Assembly: GCA_026182355.1 (NCBI GenBank)
Contig: JAPFBL010000164.1
Location: 434,001-498,000 of the forward strand
DNA: 64,000 nucleotides
DNA from: Hermatobates lingyangjiaoensis
Lineage: Eukaryota; Arthropoda; Insecta; Hemiptera; Hermatobatidae
Direction of reading: 5' to 3'
How positions within the stretch are numbered: the first letter of the stretch is position 1; the number at the start of each line of letters is the position of its first letter. The translations under genes and the position numbers were made by a program. Positions 9,791 to 21,472 of this stretch are shown here, one piece after another. Under the pieces are notes generated by a model. It saw nothing but the letters and a program-made list of their open reading frames with translations, did no database searches and had not been told where the DNA came from.

Positions 9791-10369
9791 AAACAATACT
9801 TGAATTACTCATAAGTTTTAAGTTTATGAAAATTATTATTTTCATCTAATTCTTATTACATATAACTCAGGTAATGTTATTAATTTTTAAAAGACTAATA
9901 AATATCTTGTTGGATAAATATGTCTTTAGTGTTTGGGCTGATTGAAATAGTTTGGGAAGTGATATCAGTTTTATTGCCAATTTAGTTTGCTCTTCTTAGC
10001 GAGAAGACATAATGCCTCGATTGTGACTGTCCCCCTCTGTTATTAGCATAGCAATGGCCCTCCTGGTTCTGCTTGCCAAACTATGATGGGTGCCTTGTAA
10101 TCGCTTTTCCTAATCACCATTCTAATTGAAATGTAAACTTTTTTTTTTTTCTTTCATAAAACAAACAATATGAAATGTTTGTTTTATGAAAAAATGTTTG
10201 TTTGTTTAAAGCAAAAAAAGAAACGATTGTATAGTTATTAGAATTATTTGAATAACAGTAATATACAATATTCTGGAGAAAATAATAATAATCTGCAAAT
10301 GCAAATTTGTAATAAAAACAAATGCGTTTTGAGTACATAGTTTCTTCTTCAGGCCACATTAGTAGTTGT
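9791..10369. other. Unassigned DNA
   Basis: AT-rich, with a short hairpin near 10150-10205 built on ACAAACATTTCATATTG-type inverted arms and a more complex patch at 9990-10110. No gene was recognised. Confidence 0.4.
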
Positions 10370-10760
10370 AACTGTTGGGGGATGACCCTTGCAATTGTTG
10401 AAGAAAACTGGGAAAGAACATTATATGTTGTGTTTACTAAATCTCAGTCGGCTGAGATTTGTATGTGTATCATTTCCGAATTAACTACATACTATGTAAT
10501 AACTGAATGCACAATTTTTGAATTCTGAAATACGCGATAAAATACAATTTTTGGGGGATGTTCCTTACAACTACTAAAGTAAGCTGAAGAGGAGTACTAT
10601 TTATTGTTTTTATTAAACATTTATATGTAAAAATTTTTATTTGTAAGTTTCCTGAATTGAGTACATATCACATAATAGCTGACTGCGAAACTTTTGATTT
10701 CTGAAATATGCAATAGAAATATACATTTTTTTTTAAGTTCCATAACTTTGTAAAACTTGC
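10370..10760 (+). repeat. Degenerate tandem repeat, period ~176 bp
   Basis: GGGGGATGACCCTTGCAATTG at 10376 recurs as GGGGGATGTTCCTTACAACT at 10552. The following sequences also align (GAATGCACAATTTTTGAATTCTG versus GACTGCGAAACTTTTGATTTCTG, in part). There are slightly more than two diverged copies. Confidence 0.6.
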
Positions 10761-11960
10761 TTGCTATTTTTATGTATGTATCCAACTTTAGTCAACGTAA
10801 CAAGACCTGCAAACCGGACTTGTCTAAAATAAATGTGTTTGCCTTATACCTTGGCTTCATTTATAAGCCAGAAATGTGGAAGTTGAACATGAGGTGAGAT
10901 GGAAATCCATTCATCACTAGATCACTCTAAGAACCAATAAAGATAAAAGCTTATCCAGCCTCCTACTTTTGACGAGTCTCTGTTAATCCAAGCACTACAC
11001 ATTCACTAACATTTCTAAAATAGTGTAGAATCTTAAGATTCAGCCATTTCTAAAACCATTAAACCTTACCTTTTCTATCAACTTCGTACTTCAGTCTTCT
11101 GCATATCATTAACTTTTCTGTTGGAAATATTTTAAAATAAAAATATTTTTATAGAAAAGCAGGAAAAACTTGGTTCATTTCAAGTTTTATTCATTGCAAA
11201 CATTATTTGAACCATATTTCTTTTTGTTGGTGGTGAAAAAAATATATATTGACATTTGAAGGATTTGCACGCTTTAAAATTCTTGATTCTGTTTTTGATG
11301 ATTTTTTCATGAATTTAGCTGAACGGGATTTGATTTTGAAAATTTTATAAAAGACTCTACAACTCCAACCGTTTAATAAATTTTCAAGGCATTTGGGAAG
11401 CATGTGTACATATTTGGAGTGGTGAGTAACGTTATATAACAATTGTTATATGAAACATAAAAAATGTTTTATTTTTTTCAGTTTTTGATATTTCGTCCAT
11501 GACTTTGACTCACTTAAGAAAGTGTTAATATTTCATTGTTATAAGCAGCTTTTTTTTTTTTGACGCTTGATTATAGTATTTTTCGTAGTTACTGCCAAAT
11601 GTATCATATTCTAATTTACTCGTATCAATAATAATTAAGAAGTTTTATAGGTTTGAAATATTTTTCCTGGCATAAATGTCAAATTTAACCAAAGTTACAT
11701 GATATGGCTTTGAATTCTGTGGTTACCATGAGATATCTAATTATGACCTTCATGGCGTTCCTAGCTCTGGGGACATGGCTTCGACTTACGAGTAGTAAAG
11801 TGATATGGTTTTGCTTCAGTGAAGATAATCAAGATTAACCGTCTTGCGGTTTATTAAATGATTAAATTAATTAGCTTAATTGAATCACTTTTTAAAGCTG
11901 TTTATTAATGACTGCTTACTCAATAAAACATTACTATGAGTAAAAATAATATATTTTAAT
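10761..11960. other. Unassigned AT-rich DNA
   Basis: No gene was recognised. The frames present are short and lack domains. Confidence 0.4.
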
Positions 11961-11969
11961 AAAACAAAT

Positions 11970-12521
11970 ATGAAATTAAAACTAAAAGCCTCATCATTAG
12001 GGTATCCTAAAACACTAATTGATAATGTATTGAAAAAAAAAACTAAAAAATCCTTGAGAACTGAAATTGAGAAGGAACTCTTCACGAATACAAATCTATT
12101 TCAACCCTTTTATTCAACTTCTAAAAAACATTCCAGTATTTTTCAAAAAATTGTATATCCCAGTTGTTTTCAGTAGTAGTGGTAAATTATTAAACAGACT
12201 TGTCAATAACTGTGAGGGGAAAGAAAGGGTAGGTTGTGTTTATAGGATTCTTTGTGGATGTTGTGTTCTTCATATGTTAGACAAACGGGCAAAAGTTTAC
12301 CTACTAGAGTAAAGCAACATAAATATTCTATTAGAAGACAAGAAAAGTCAAGTGCTTTGTTTCAACATATTTTGTTAAGCAATCACTCCAAAAAATGGGA
12401 AGATTCAAAGAAATTGATATTTCTCTCGTCTGATGTTGAAAGAAACTTGATAGAAAGTGCCCTCATTAAATATCATTTTGAAAAACTTGTCCATATAAGT
12501 CATGGACTATTTTATTTTTAA
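11970..12521 (+). pseudogene. Penelope-like element C-terminus with GIY-YIG endonuclease (frameshifted)
   Basis: Three overlapping plus-strand frames read as one protein with two frameshifts. First comes a linker segment (SLGYPKTLIDNVLKKKTKKS, from 11985). The second frame carries the endonuclease lead-in (LYIPVVFSSSGKLLNRLV, then GCVYRILCGCC). The third carries SYVRQTGKSLPTRVKQH, ALFQHILLSNHS and ERNLIESALIKYHF. In Penelope-like proteins the GIY-YIG domain has G-(C/V)-(V/I)-Y, then Y-V/I-G/R-x-T-G-x-S and T-R-x-x-x-H, and later an E-x-x-L/I-I-E helix; all are visible. The usual Gly after Tyr-Val is Arg here. The reverse-transcriptase part is missing upstream. This is a dead copy with the endonuclease well enough kept to identify. 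Confidence 0.85.
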
Positions 12522-13220
12522 TATTTATAAGGCCTATTTTTTTATATATTTAATATTTAGGGCGTATATTTTTAAATAAAATATTAATTGTTGGTTATAT
12601 TTTAACAAAATGGAAAGTTTTTTAAACTATTTTTTAACTTATTTTTAAAACTTCTTTTAACTCTTTTGTTTAAACTAAATAACTCAAACAAAATGCATGC
12701 ATGTTATTAGTACCGCAAATTATATTTTAGTCGTAATACCGATTTCGGACCTTGTCCATCTTCCAGAGAGAGTAACCTAAATGTGAAGTCAGTTTGATGT
12801 GTATATGTTACATCATCAAAATGTTAAAAGAAGGTTATATAATCCTACAATCCAACCATTTGGATCACTTGCTTATGATGATAGATAACGTCTTAAATAG
12901 GTCTCAATGTAATCATGTTCTTTAGTCATTCGGGCATTTTAGTCACATTCGTGTAGTCCTTTAGTCACAAAGCAAGAATCTAACCCCATCCTCACAAATG
13001 AAGAAAAGGAAACAGACTGCGTGATGATCCTTGCGGTGGCGGGCTTTCACGACCTACTATAACAACAAGTACAAGACATAATATTTATATTAATCAAGGT
13101 TTATGGAAGAATTGAAAATAAAGGAAAAAGAGTAAGAGACAAGAGGGAGTTGAGGAGGAAAGGAATAAGCAGATATATAAGAGAAGGAGTAAAAGAGAGA
13201 AGAAAAGGCAACAGGAGAAG
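12522..13220. other. Putative PLE 3' flank and AT-rich spacer
   Basis: T-rich sequence follows the PLE ORF. Around 12735-12770, on the minus strand, GGAC-AAG-GTCC precedes GAAATCGG, resembling the short hairpin plus GAAA motif of PLE tips, but the CUGANGA core is not intact. Purine-rich DNA occupies 13100-13220. Confidence 0.4.
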
Positions 13221-13700
13221 GAAACAATCATTAACGATATACTTAGGACAGTCAAGCAAACCTAAGCACGCCTTCATCAGCCCAGACGAGCAGCATCAGT
13301 CCCATAAAATAGAATCCTGATGAGCAATACATTCTGCCGATATCAACTGAAAGGCCAGGAGAAATCTTTAGAAAGACAGGTGCTAGCTGGAAGAAGTTAA
13401 GAAGTAGGGGCTGGTAGCCAGCAATGATAGAACCGACTTGCACTTCCACCCACGGGCATCAGCCGAGAAACATCCCTAAATAACAGTAAAGCTGCTGTTT
13501 TCCAACTATATTGAGAATAAGAGTCTGAAAAGACAAGTCCTAGCCGCACAATCCTGACACGGACTGGTGGTCTCCGAAGCCGGAGCTTGATCGGACTGAC
13601 TTTTCACACGAGGGTGCTGACCTAGGCTGATACCAGGCCCAGAACAGTGTGGAGTGGCTGCATACTCTCCAATATATATTTATGTATATATTGTTTATAC
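13221..13700. other. Compositionally complex island, no gene recognised
   Basis: GC content and complexity rise clearly above the surroundings. A minus-strand frame (13252-13449) of 65 residues is hydrophobic, with LLLNFFQLAPVFLKI and GFYFMGLMLLVWA, but has no family match that I know. It could be single-copy exon or UTR-like DNA or an unrecognised repeat. Confidence 0.35.
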
Positions 13701-13770
13701 ATATTAATGCTTGTCATCATGATGGATTGAACTGGTATAGAACAACATGTTTTGTTAGCCTTTTTTTTTT

Positions 13771-13787
13771 GGGGGGGGGGGGGGGGG
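13771..13787 (+). repeat. Homopolymer G17
   Basis: An uninterrupted run of 17 G follows a T10 run. It is one of six C/G runs of 13 or more bases in this window. Confidence 0.95.
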
Positions 13788-13799
13788 ATTGGAGGAGGA

Positions 13800-14260
13800 G
13801 TGCCAAACACAAATCTATCTGAGAGTCAAAACAAAGTGACTTTCACTTTATACTTTATGTCATCTGCATGCAGAACACTTGACTACTGAAACAATAATTT
13901 GAAAATATCGTTGTGGATCAACAATTTACTGATAAATAAATTATTTCTGTTCGCCAATGAGACAAAAAAAAATCATTTTTATTGTGTAAATAAAAAAAAT
14001 TATTAATTATTATCTTAACATAAGTATATATTCGACTTATTGTTGTGGACACCTGTCAGAGGGTCATTACCCAAAGATCTCTGCATCGGCTCATGCAAAG
14101 ATCTCTGAAACATGATATTGGATTAATATAAACTGGCTATAAGCCTCCTAGTATCATCAATTTTCGATCTGATAAGTGTTATCTGCTCTTGCCAGAAAAG
14201 CTAACTTTAATCAAAAGGCTAATTTTTAATCTACATATATATCTACAAAGATATAGAAAG
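13800..14260. other. Unassigned AT-rich DNA
   Basis: Nothing recognisable is present apart from short A runs. Confidence 0.4.
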
Positions 14261-14264
14261 CAGT

Positions 14265-14810
14265 TTCGAAATACGTCTTTTAAAATACTTTTGAAACTTG
14301 TTTCATTCTCAGTCTGCCCATGAAGATTGACAACTTCTAAAATTTGTGTTTTGAGATCAGTTTTAAAACTTTGAGCTCAGTCTAGTATGGAGAACAGACA
14401 AGCTCCAAACTGGTTTCTAAAATAAGTTTCAGAACCTACTTCAGCGTCTACTTTGAAAAACGTACAACTTCTAGAGCTTCTCTGTAAGATCAACTGCAGA
14501 GCTTATTTTAGGTCTACTCTGCAGAATAGACAGGCTCCAAACCTGTTTCTGAAACCAGTTTCAAAGCCTACCACTTTACTTTGAAAGATGGTAAGCTTTA
14601 GAAATTCTTTCTGAGACCAGTTTCAGAACTTATTTCAGGTCTAGTCCACTCTGAAGATTGGACAGGTTCCAAAAATGTTTCTACACCCAGTTTCAGAACA
14701 TACCTCAGTCTAGTTTGAAGAATGGACAATTTCAAGAACTTGTAACTGAAATGAGCTTTAGAACTTGCCTCAATCTGAGTTTACTCTGAATTATAGACAG
14801 CTTTGGTTGT
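14265..14810 (+). repeat. Degenerate tandem repeat, period ~62-70 bp
   Basis: A diverged unit of the form GACAGGCTCCAAACCTGTTTC-TGAAACCAGTTTCAGAACCTAC-TCAG-TCTACTCTGAA (here split into its parts) repeats about eight times. TTTCAGAAC-type anchors lie at 14427, 14559, 14621, 14691 and 14757. The high divergence indicates an old array. Confidence 0.7.
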
Positions 14811-15149
14811 TTTTTAACATATCTCTTTCGAAACTTGTTATAACTTGAAATATGGATATGATTTAAAAAATCTTGTAGGAGAAAATCTTCATGGTAAAAA
14901 ATGTGTATCACATGAATATTAATTTTTTTTTACCTGAATTATTTCTTACACTATGCATTTGTATTTCCAGTGTCAGCATAGTTGTAATTCCTATATGTTA
15001 GAAGTTTTTTCTTTAATAAATATGTCATTGACTCAGCAATAATTTAGAGTTATTGACCCGAGAGACAATCTTTCGTCTTTTTCATTGTTTCATAGTTTAT
15101 GGAGAAAATTAATATCGTTCAATGACCTATCTTTATTTCTTTATACAAT

Positions 15150-15430
15150 TCAAAACATTAACTTGACCAAATAGCTTGGAAATAAAGCGCTAAAGGGCCG
15201 TTGAATGTCTGGATCTTGATAGGCCCTGGAGCGATTAGACAGGACGGCCATAAAGACAGCCGCAATAGAAGACAGTTTAAGTACAAGCTGGGTGGTGGCC
15301 TATGCCACTCGGCGGCGACTTGCAGCTGGTCAGCGTCGACACAATAAACTTTATAACGACTTTACGACCATTTAGACGCAATCAATTACGCTCCACTTCT
15401 CTTTTTCAATTTAATGGCTGGCTTCATATC
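15150..15430. other. GC-richer complex island of unknown function
   Basis: About 200 bp (15185-15400) of high-complexity sequence stand out in AT-rich surroundings. It contains GGCCATAAAGACAGCCGC, ACAATAAACTTTATAAC and CAATCAATTACG, which include homeodomain-like ATTA/ATAAA words. No frame encodes a recognisable protein and no copy is seen elsewhere in the window. A conserved regulatory element or a non-coding exon is possible. Confidence 0.35.
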
Positions 15431-15668
15431 AACTTGGTCGAGGCACTTTTAATCTCTTGTTAATCAACGGGTCTCTTTCTTGTAATACACTTTTATCACA
15501 ATGTTTAATATTATTAACTTTTCTTATACTCAATAAAGATGTGTTATTACAAAAGACATATTGAATTAGGTCTTCTAAGCATTCTACTTCGTTTTCTGAT
15601 GACTCGACAAGCAGTTCAATATAGCGCAGTAAAAATTCTTCTATTATTTTTATGAAAGAAGTCTCCAC
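15429..15668 (-). pseudogene. Unrecognised ORF, possible transposon fragment
   Basis: A 79-residue acidic-to-basic frame contains ELLVESSENEVECLEDLIQ and ends HCDKSVLQERDPLINKRL and a few residues more. The composition is coding-like and not AT-biased filler. I cannot name the family. It abuts a family 5 PLE tip (15660 onwards), so it may belong to that element. Confidence 0.3.
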
Positions 15669-15885
15669 ATAAATAAGTTATATTGATAAAACAATGTATT
15701 TCAAACATGTACTGTTCTTCTTCAGGTAAATTTACTCTAGTCTAAAAGAAACAAGGACTGTAGTACAAGGAAAAGGGTTCTTATCGATGTAGGACAAGTA
15801 TTTTCACGATATCACATTTACCTGAAGAATAACACTACGTGTTCAAAATGCGTTATTTTTATCAATAAACTCGGTAAATCGGTGA
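15660..15885. mobile_element. Inverted pair of PLE family 5 tips (diverged)
   Basis: On the minus strand, 15690-15735 reads CCTGAAGAAGAACAGTACA, then TGTTTGAAATACATTG, ending near GTGGAGACTTC. On the plus strand, 15815-15860 repeats CCTGAAGAATAACACTACG and TGTTCAAAATGCG. Both match the cleaner family 5 copy at 36612-36824. Confidence 0.6.
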
Positions 15886-16039
15886 CTTTTTGTACAATTC
15901 TCAAGGAAAATAAACTTCCCTGTAGTTTACTTTCCACTGTCCACACTTCATAGGCTTTCCACATTTTCACTGTACTAAGGGTAAAAAGTGCTGCCCATTC
16001 ATTATTATCTCCATTTTAGTAATACGCAAGCCACATTAT

Positions 16040-16099
16040 CGGGTTGATCCTACATTGGGACTCCTAAGTTTTGCCTAACTCAACTGTATTTAGAGTACA
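16040..16099 (-). mobile_element. tRNA-SINE 3' fragment
   Basis: The reverse complement contains CTCTAAATACAGTTGAGTTA-like and GGCAAAACTTAGGAGTCC-like blocks followed by CCAATGTAGGATCAACCC. These are the diagnostic 3' body of the tRNA-SINE. The head and tail are missing. Confidence 0.7.
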
Positions 16100-16160
16100 A
16101 ATTTTCAGTAGGCTCACATGACTTTAGGACCGGTGGTTACTCTTCTTGAATTTTGAACTC

Positions 16161-16162
<2 letters not shown>

Positions 16163-16196
<34 letters not shown>
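16163..16196 (+). repeat. (TA)17 microsatellite
   Basis: A perfect TA dinucleotide run close to a SINE fragment. No PLE tip is visible directly at its edges. Confidence 0.9.
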
Positions 16197-18005
16197 CTGA
16201 AAAATAAAAATGAAAGACGGGATAATATATTATATTTTATTAGCACTTTACTTCTTATATTAGTATGATATTATAATTTTCTAATGTATAGTTTCTAATG
16301 TTAGAGAATGCTATTGTTATACAGTTTATGAAAGTTGAAAATAGACTGCTCCAAACTTTATTGAATCTAGAATAAACATTTAAATGTAAACAAACATAAA
16401 ACTAAGAACATCTAATTTAAGAATTACTTATCCCTCTTAATTCTTCTTTAATTGTAAACAAAAGAAGAGGTTAATGGAATAAATTTTAAATGTTAAATTA
16501 AGGTAATAATAACAGATGAACATTACGATATTCCTGTTTCTATCAGCTAAGTTCTCATACGAGATATTCTCGTATTAGCAAGATATTACTAAAACTTTAA
16601 ACATTAGGATATTAAAAAATTAAATCTTATATATTCGAATATCTTCAATCATATATTTAAGTTATTAGTTTACAAAGTAATTTGTTGTTTCTGTCAAAAG
16701 AGTAGCATTTCCTGCTTTTTCCACTGACCTGAATACATGTCTTGCTAATGAAAGTTTTTTATGTGCATTTCGTAATCACTATTGTAGCACTAGACTTTCT
16801 TGAAATCCTCTACTTTAACTGTAAGTGTAACACTACTCTTTTCACATTCGTTTACTGATTGTGTGTTATTTACTCATAATTAGAGAGGAGCAGAATCACT
16901 ATAGTCTTCTCACGTGAAAGGATTTGATCTAAACATGTGTATTAATTAATTTATGTAACCTGATGATGAACACTAAGTTCTTGAAACACACCACTGTTTT
17001 TTTTAGTGTTCTGTTTACCTCTCTAATTATAAACATTTATCTACTTTAGGTGAGAACTTTTTCCATCTGAGATGATCCACTAGTTCAGCGTCTCTGTTTC
17101 TTTCCTTTTGCAAGTATTTCTGTTGTTTTTATTTTATTCTATGAACAAATCACTAACACTGCCCTGCAGTACTTCCAGTTGGGTGATGTGGAGGATTAAT
17201 TTTTTTTTCTTTTTCTTTTAATATTTTATTTATATTTTTCATTAAAACTATTCATATTTAATATCTACTTTGTTTGGCAACGTTGTTGTTTTATGGTTTT
17301 GGGGTAGATGCTTTCTGCCTTGTCAACTGTTCCGCTGAGTTTTGATAGGAAAGTAATCATGTTGCTTCCTAAAGTCTCACCAGCCCGGCCCTATCCAAGC
17401 TCCACCTGTAACTACTTAATCGGTCCCGTATTAACTCCTGCTGATAGATTATCCTGCCCTCTGATTAGTCGAAGGTTCAATCAGCCTACGTACACCCCTT
17501 ACATTATCTCAGACTCTCTGAGGAGGCCACCGTCAAGTTGGGCTAACTTTAACTTCTATGACGTAGTATGCAGTATAATGGTGTATACAGAACAGAGTTC
17601 TTGTTCTACTTTTTGAAGCAAAAAATTATATCTCTCTAAATTTATCCATTACTATGTTCCTGTTCTCAAACTATCCATTTTTCGTAAAAATCCTAATCTG
17701 CACTATACTAGGCTTCTATTGACGCCCAACATACTTTTTGATTTTTATTCTTACCTAAGATTTGATAAACAAATATCAATCACACAATGAAATTATTCTG
17801 CAGCTAGTACAATTTTATGTCATATCGCAGTTAAAACCAAGAAAACAGCTAACCTCACACCTAAAATATAAACAAAATTATTCGTAAATTAGAATGAGGT
17901 AAACAAACTCCAAGTTTTTATACAAAAGATTTTATAAAACGTCGACGCTTTTTGGACACTTTGTGCTAACTTTAATTTCTAAATTTAATTAATAGTGTAT
18001 CGAGG
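16197..18005. other. Unassigned AT-rich DNA with a short dispersed repeat
   Basis: Positions 17285-17385 (GGGGTAGATGCTTTCTGCC...) align loosely with 18860-18950 (AGGGCAGATATTTTCTGTT...), so both belong to an old repeat family. The 102-residue frame at 17308-17616 lies in it and has no recognisable domain. Confidence 0.4.
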
Positions 18006-18013
18006 GTGAACAC

Positions 18014-18281
18014 TTTTTTCCCCATTTCATATTGTGGTTTGGTCATTCATTGTTATTTCACGTATTTATGTGAAATCTTATATATATATATTGGTATATA
18101 TAAAAAGATTTCACATAAACACGTGAAATAACAATCAATGATCAAACCACAATAAGAAAATGAGAAAACAAGACTAAGATCTTTCAACCTTTACAAGCGG
18201 TCTTCGTCAGAGTCAAAAACCCAACTGAGTTTTTTTGGTCAAAACCCTCAGTTGGGTTTTTGACTCTGACGAAGACCGTTG
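18014..18281. mobile_element. Tip-to-tip PLE family 1 cluster
   Basis: A plus-strand tip (to 18083, ending TTTATGTGAAATC) and a minus-strand tip (from 18104) face each other across (TA)n. The minus-strand hammerhead-like core is at 18172-18214, followed by a short inverted plus-strand remnant (18252-18281) that is cut inside the core. The outer boundaries are the inverted 12-mers GAGGGTGAACAC (18002) and GTGTTCACCCTC (18282). Confidence 0.7.
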
Positions 18282-18299
18282 TGTTCACCCTCAAGTTAT

Positions 18300-19100
18300 A
18301 TCTTTTCACTAAGGCACAAGTAACCAAAGTATAAACACTACGTGCTCTAAGCGCTTTGGAATTATATAAAATGTTTTGTATGTAGACTTGGTGTTTCCTT
18401 TACCTCATTCTACTCATGAGTAAATACCACATAATAATGGATCGCATAGTTCTTGAGTATTCGCGAATTATATATTTAAACTATACAACTTTTTAATAAG
18501 TCAATGAAAATTAATTATCAATTTTAAAAAAGTCAATTTTTAATAATGAAATTTAATGTCATTATCATTGCATAGATTTATTTGAAACTAAAAAAGTTTC
18601 AACACTGTTTGTTTGCATATTTCTTTGTTTGTAGTCAAGCTTCCCCTGGGTTGGTATATACTCATATTCCTCCAGATCTCCCTATATATATATTCTGGGA
18701 CTACACGAACCTGCCATCATATATTCGATTTTCCAAAATAATCTACACTATTTTTGATCACTTTGACAGAGCTATTATTTTTGTGAAAACTGCTGATAAA
18801 ATATGTATTTACATTAATATTTAAATATAATATTAATTAGGTTTAATGTATTTTTTTATAGTTTTAGGGCAGATATTTTCTGTTTTCTCATTTGTTTTGC
18901 TGTGTTTTAGCAGGAAAGGAACCCAGGGCCTCATGAAGTCCCACTAACATGAACAACAAGGTTTTTGTTATTGCTATATAGTTAATTACTTTTTGGAAAG
19001 CGCTATATACAGAGTGTAAAGGATTTTAGACTGCGTGTATATCAGAATTTATAAAAGATATAAACAAATTAAAATATAAAATAGTGATAGTAAAATTTTA
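18300..19100. other. Unassigned AT-rich DNA
   Basis: No gene was recognised. The frame at 18582-18824 has no domain. Confidence 0.4.
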
Positions 19101-19109
19101 TACAATTAC

Positions 19110-19350
19110 AAGAAAAGAACATGTAGAAACAATACACAACTCAGGTCAATATTTCTACCTCGTCTCCATCAGGAGGAGAAAAAGAAGAGGGATTCTGTTC
19201 GTATGGCAAACAGCAACTTGGTTACAGTTGCTATTTACCAGCTGAGCAAAAGTTCTCTTCTTCTTTCCCTCCTTCTCCTGATAACCTGATGGTCGAAATA
19301 TTGAAGTGAGTTGTGCGTTTTTTCTACGTGTTGTTTTCTTGTAATTATTT
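19110..19350. mobile_element. Inverted pair of PLE family 2 tips
   Basis: The minus-strand copy (19143-19190) and plus-strand copy (19265-19312) both carry CTTCTCCTGAT...GAAATATTGA...GAGTTGTG. They are separated by about 75 bp containing GCAAACAGCAACTTGG. The stem II region differs between the two (GGAGACGAGGT versus AACCTGATGGTC), so both have decayed. Confidence 0.65.
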
Positions 19351-19429
19351 CATATGTTGTCCTAACGGACTATTTTATAACAAGTAACTTATGACAATAT
19401 CAGTAGCTTCTGGCAATAAATTCACCGGC

Positions 19430-19575
19430 GATGTCATCATTTTTAAAGGAAATAAATAATACAAGGACATCTGAAGAATTAGTCAATCAAACGAAAACAG
19501 GGAGCAATCTAATGCCCAAATAGACGATGCACTTATCAATTATAAATAAAAAAAAAGACACTTTAGAGCAAATTG
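19430..19575 (+). repeat. Dispersed repeat holding the empty site of the 54-kb hAT insertion
   Basis: AATGCCCAAATAGACGATGC followed by ACTTATCAA-T-TATAAATAAAAA matches both flanks of the hAT at 54060-54533 once the element is removed. The empty target octamer is AAATAGAC (19518-19525). The function of the repeat is unknown. Confidence 0.65.
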
Positions 19576-20920
19576 GGAGTAATAAAAATTATTACAAATC
19601 TAATTCTCTAAAATTTTGTTTAAAATATTTCAAATTTTTTTTAAAAAAAATGCAGAAGAGTGAAATTTTCATGTATTTTTGTTTACGTTTTTACTTTCAA
19701 TAGTAACTGATTTTTTACGATAATTTTTTATAAATTTTTGCTACTTTAAGGTATGTTAGTGTTTTATTTCATTAAAAAATTACTTGTTATTAAGTTTTGT
19801 TCAGCCTTGGGAGAGTATGGTGGATTGCTAGGGCAATGTATACTTGCTTTTTTTTTATATATAACACGTGCATAGCTCTGTATATGATTAACATAATTGA
19901 CATAGAAATATAGGATTTATGATTATTTTTCTTTTAAATCCAATTCATTATAATTAACTATGGTGAATAGCTGTACTGTTTTCCATAGGATAGTATGAAT
20001 AATTTGCCAACACCCTTCATCTGTAATTATCCATGAATTATAGGATCAAACCAGTACAGCTAATATCTCCCCTTACTGATCATTTGCACTGTCACTAGGT
20101 AATTAAATCACCTTAATCATGGCGTCGAAATAATCGCTGCGGGCTTAGTCGTCACAGGGACTTATTATTCAATTTCTTAAATCAAATTATTCAACTACTT
20201 ATTCTTGGAATTTATATTTAAATTTAATTTCAAGTTCGCAACAGTTAGGTAGCGTTAACTCATAATGTAAATTTTATTAAGAAGGAAATTGCAAATCAAA
20301 AAAAAAAAATTAATGGTGATTCTTCGAAATATTATCTTACTTCAAATTGATTCTTAATAACTACTTTGAGATGTAGATGATCAAAAGAAATGATGTCCTA
20401 TATTTTTAAACATAATGATATATTTAGGTTTTCAAATGCCACAGTTATTGCATTTTATCTTTGGTGATGTTCTTGAGGCTGGAAGGGAATCAATGAATGA
20501 TTGTTATTTCTTGCTCCCGCACTATGAGACCAGTCTTTGCTGATGGTTTATGGTCAGAAAGAGTGACACTACTGAAAAGTTGTTGTTTATAATCCCCACA
20601 CTAATAGTAAGCTTTGGTAGATAGAACACATTTCCTTGTTCCCGGTTGATAGAGTGTTTAGAATTACTGGTATGCAGAAATGAAGCATTTTGATGTTTAT
20701 ATTTTTGTAATAGTATCAAAACGTATTTTAATGATAGTAAGTGTCCAACTTAAACATGGTAAACAGTGTAATAGGTTGTCGTATTCTGCTGTATCTATAA
20801 TATAAAAAATATTTATAATAATGTCATATAAATATTATAGTTCCTAAAATTTTCATAAGTTGACCCATTTATTACCTCAATATATAGAACGTCTAAACTA
20901 AAGAATTAACTTCAGAAAAG
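19576..20920. other. Unassigned AT-rich DNA
   Basis: Nothing recognisable. The frames here are short and domainless. Confidence 0.4.
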
Positions 20921-20924
20921 GGAC

Positions 20925-20998
20925 TATGGTCCTTCTTCAGAGTCTTACTCGAACTAACAGACACCACTTGTTTTAGCTGGAAGATCTTAGTCCCATTT
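20925..20998 (+). repeat. Diverged PLE tip-like sequence
   Basis: CACCACTTGTTTTAGCTGGAAGATCTTAGTCCC resembles the stem II to AGATCTTAGTC part of family 1 (first and last blocks match). It lies 85 bp upstream of a PLE C-terminus and may be an older subfamily, also seen at 45535-45620. Confidence 0.4.
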
Positions 20999-21082
20999 CT
21001 GAACTTGGCACAGTACATTATGCAATTGTTTTTTATTTCATGTTTTTACTGCGGTATCATGTGTTATATATATATATATATA

Positions 21083-21472
21083 GGAGCTAAATATATTACC
21101 TATGAAAAATCAATGTTGTTAAGAAATATTATTGAATCGTCTCTAATTAAATTTAATAGATCTAATATTATAAACATTAGTAACGGTCTCTTCAAACTGG
21201 ATACTTTCGTCACGAGGGCAATAGCCTCTTCAAAGAGGGTTGACAGCTAGCGGATAGTTTTTTACTTTTTCTTACTGTACTCCTTTGTTTCCCCAAACAT
21301 CCCTTTCTGGACATTAGTCCTTCCCTGTGCTTTCACCCTTTTAAAATACCACTCTTCCCTCCCACTCTTCTCAACTCCTCACCAGATGTTTTCTGCATCT
21401 AGTGTTCAGTTGGGTTTTTGACTTTGATGAACACCGCTTGTTACGGTTGAAAGATCTTAGTCTTGTTTTCTC

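Noticed and set aside
9273..9803. Cys/Val-rich frames
   Set aside because: Translation of (TG)n.
17308..17616. 102-codon frame, possible exon
   Set aside because: Part of it is a dispersed repeat (compare 18860-18950), and no domain is recognisable.
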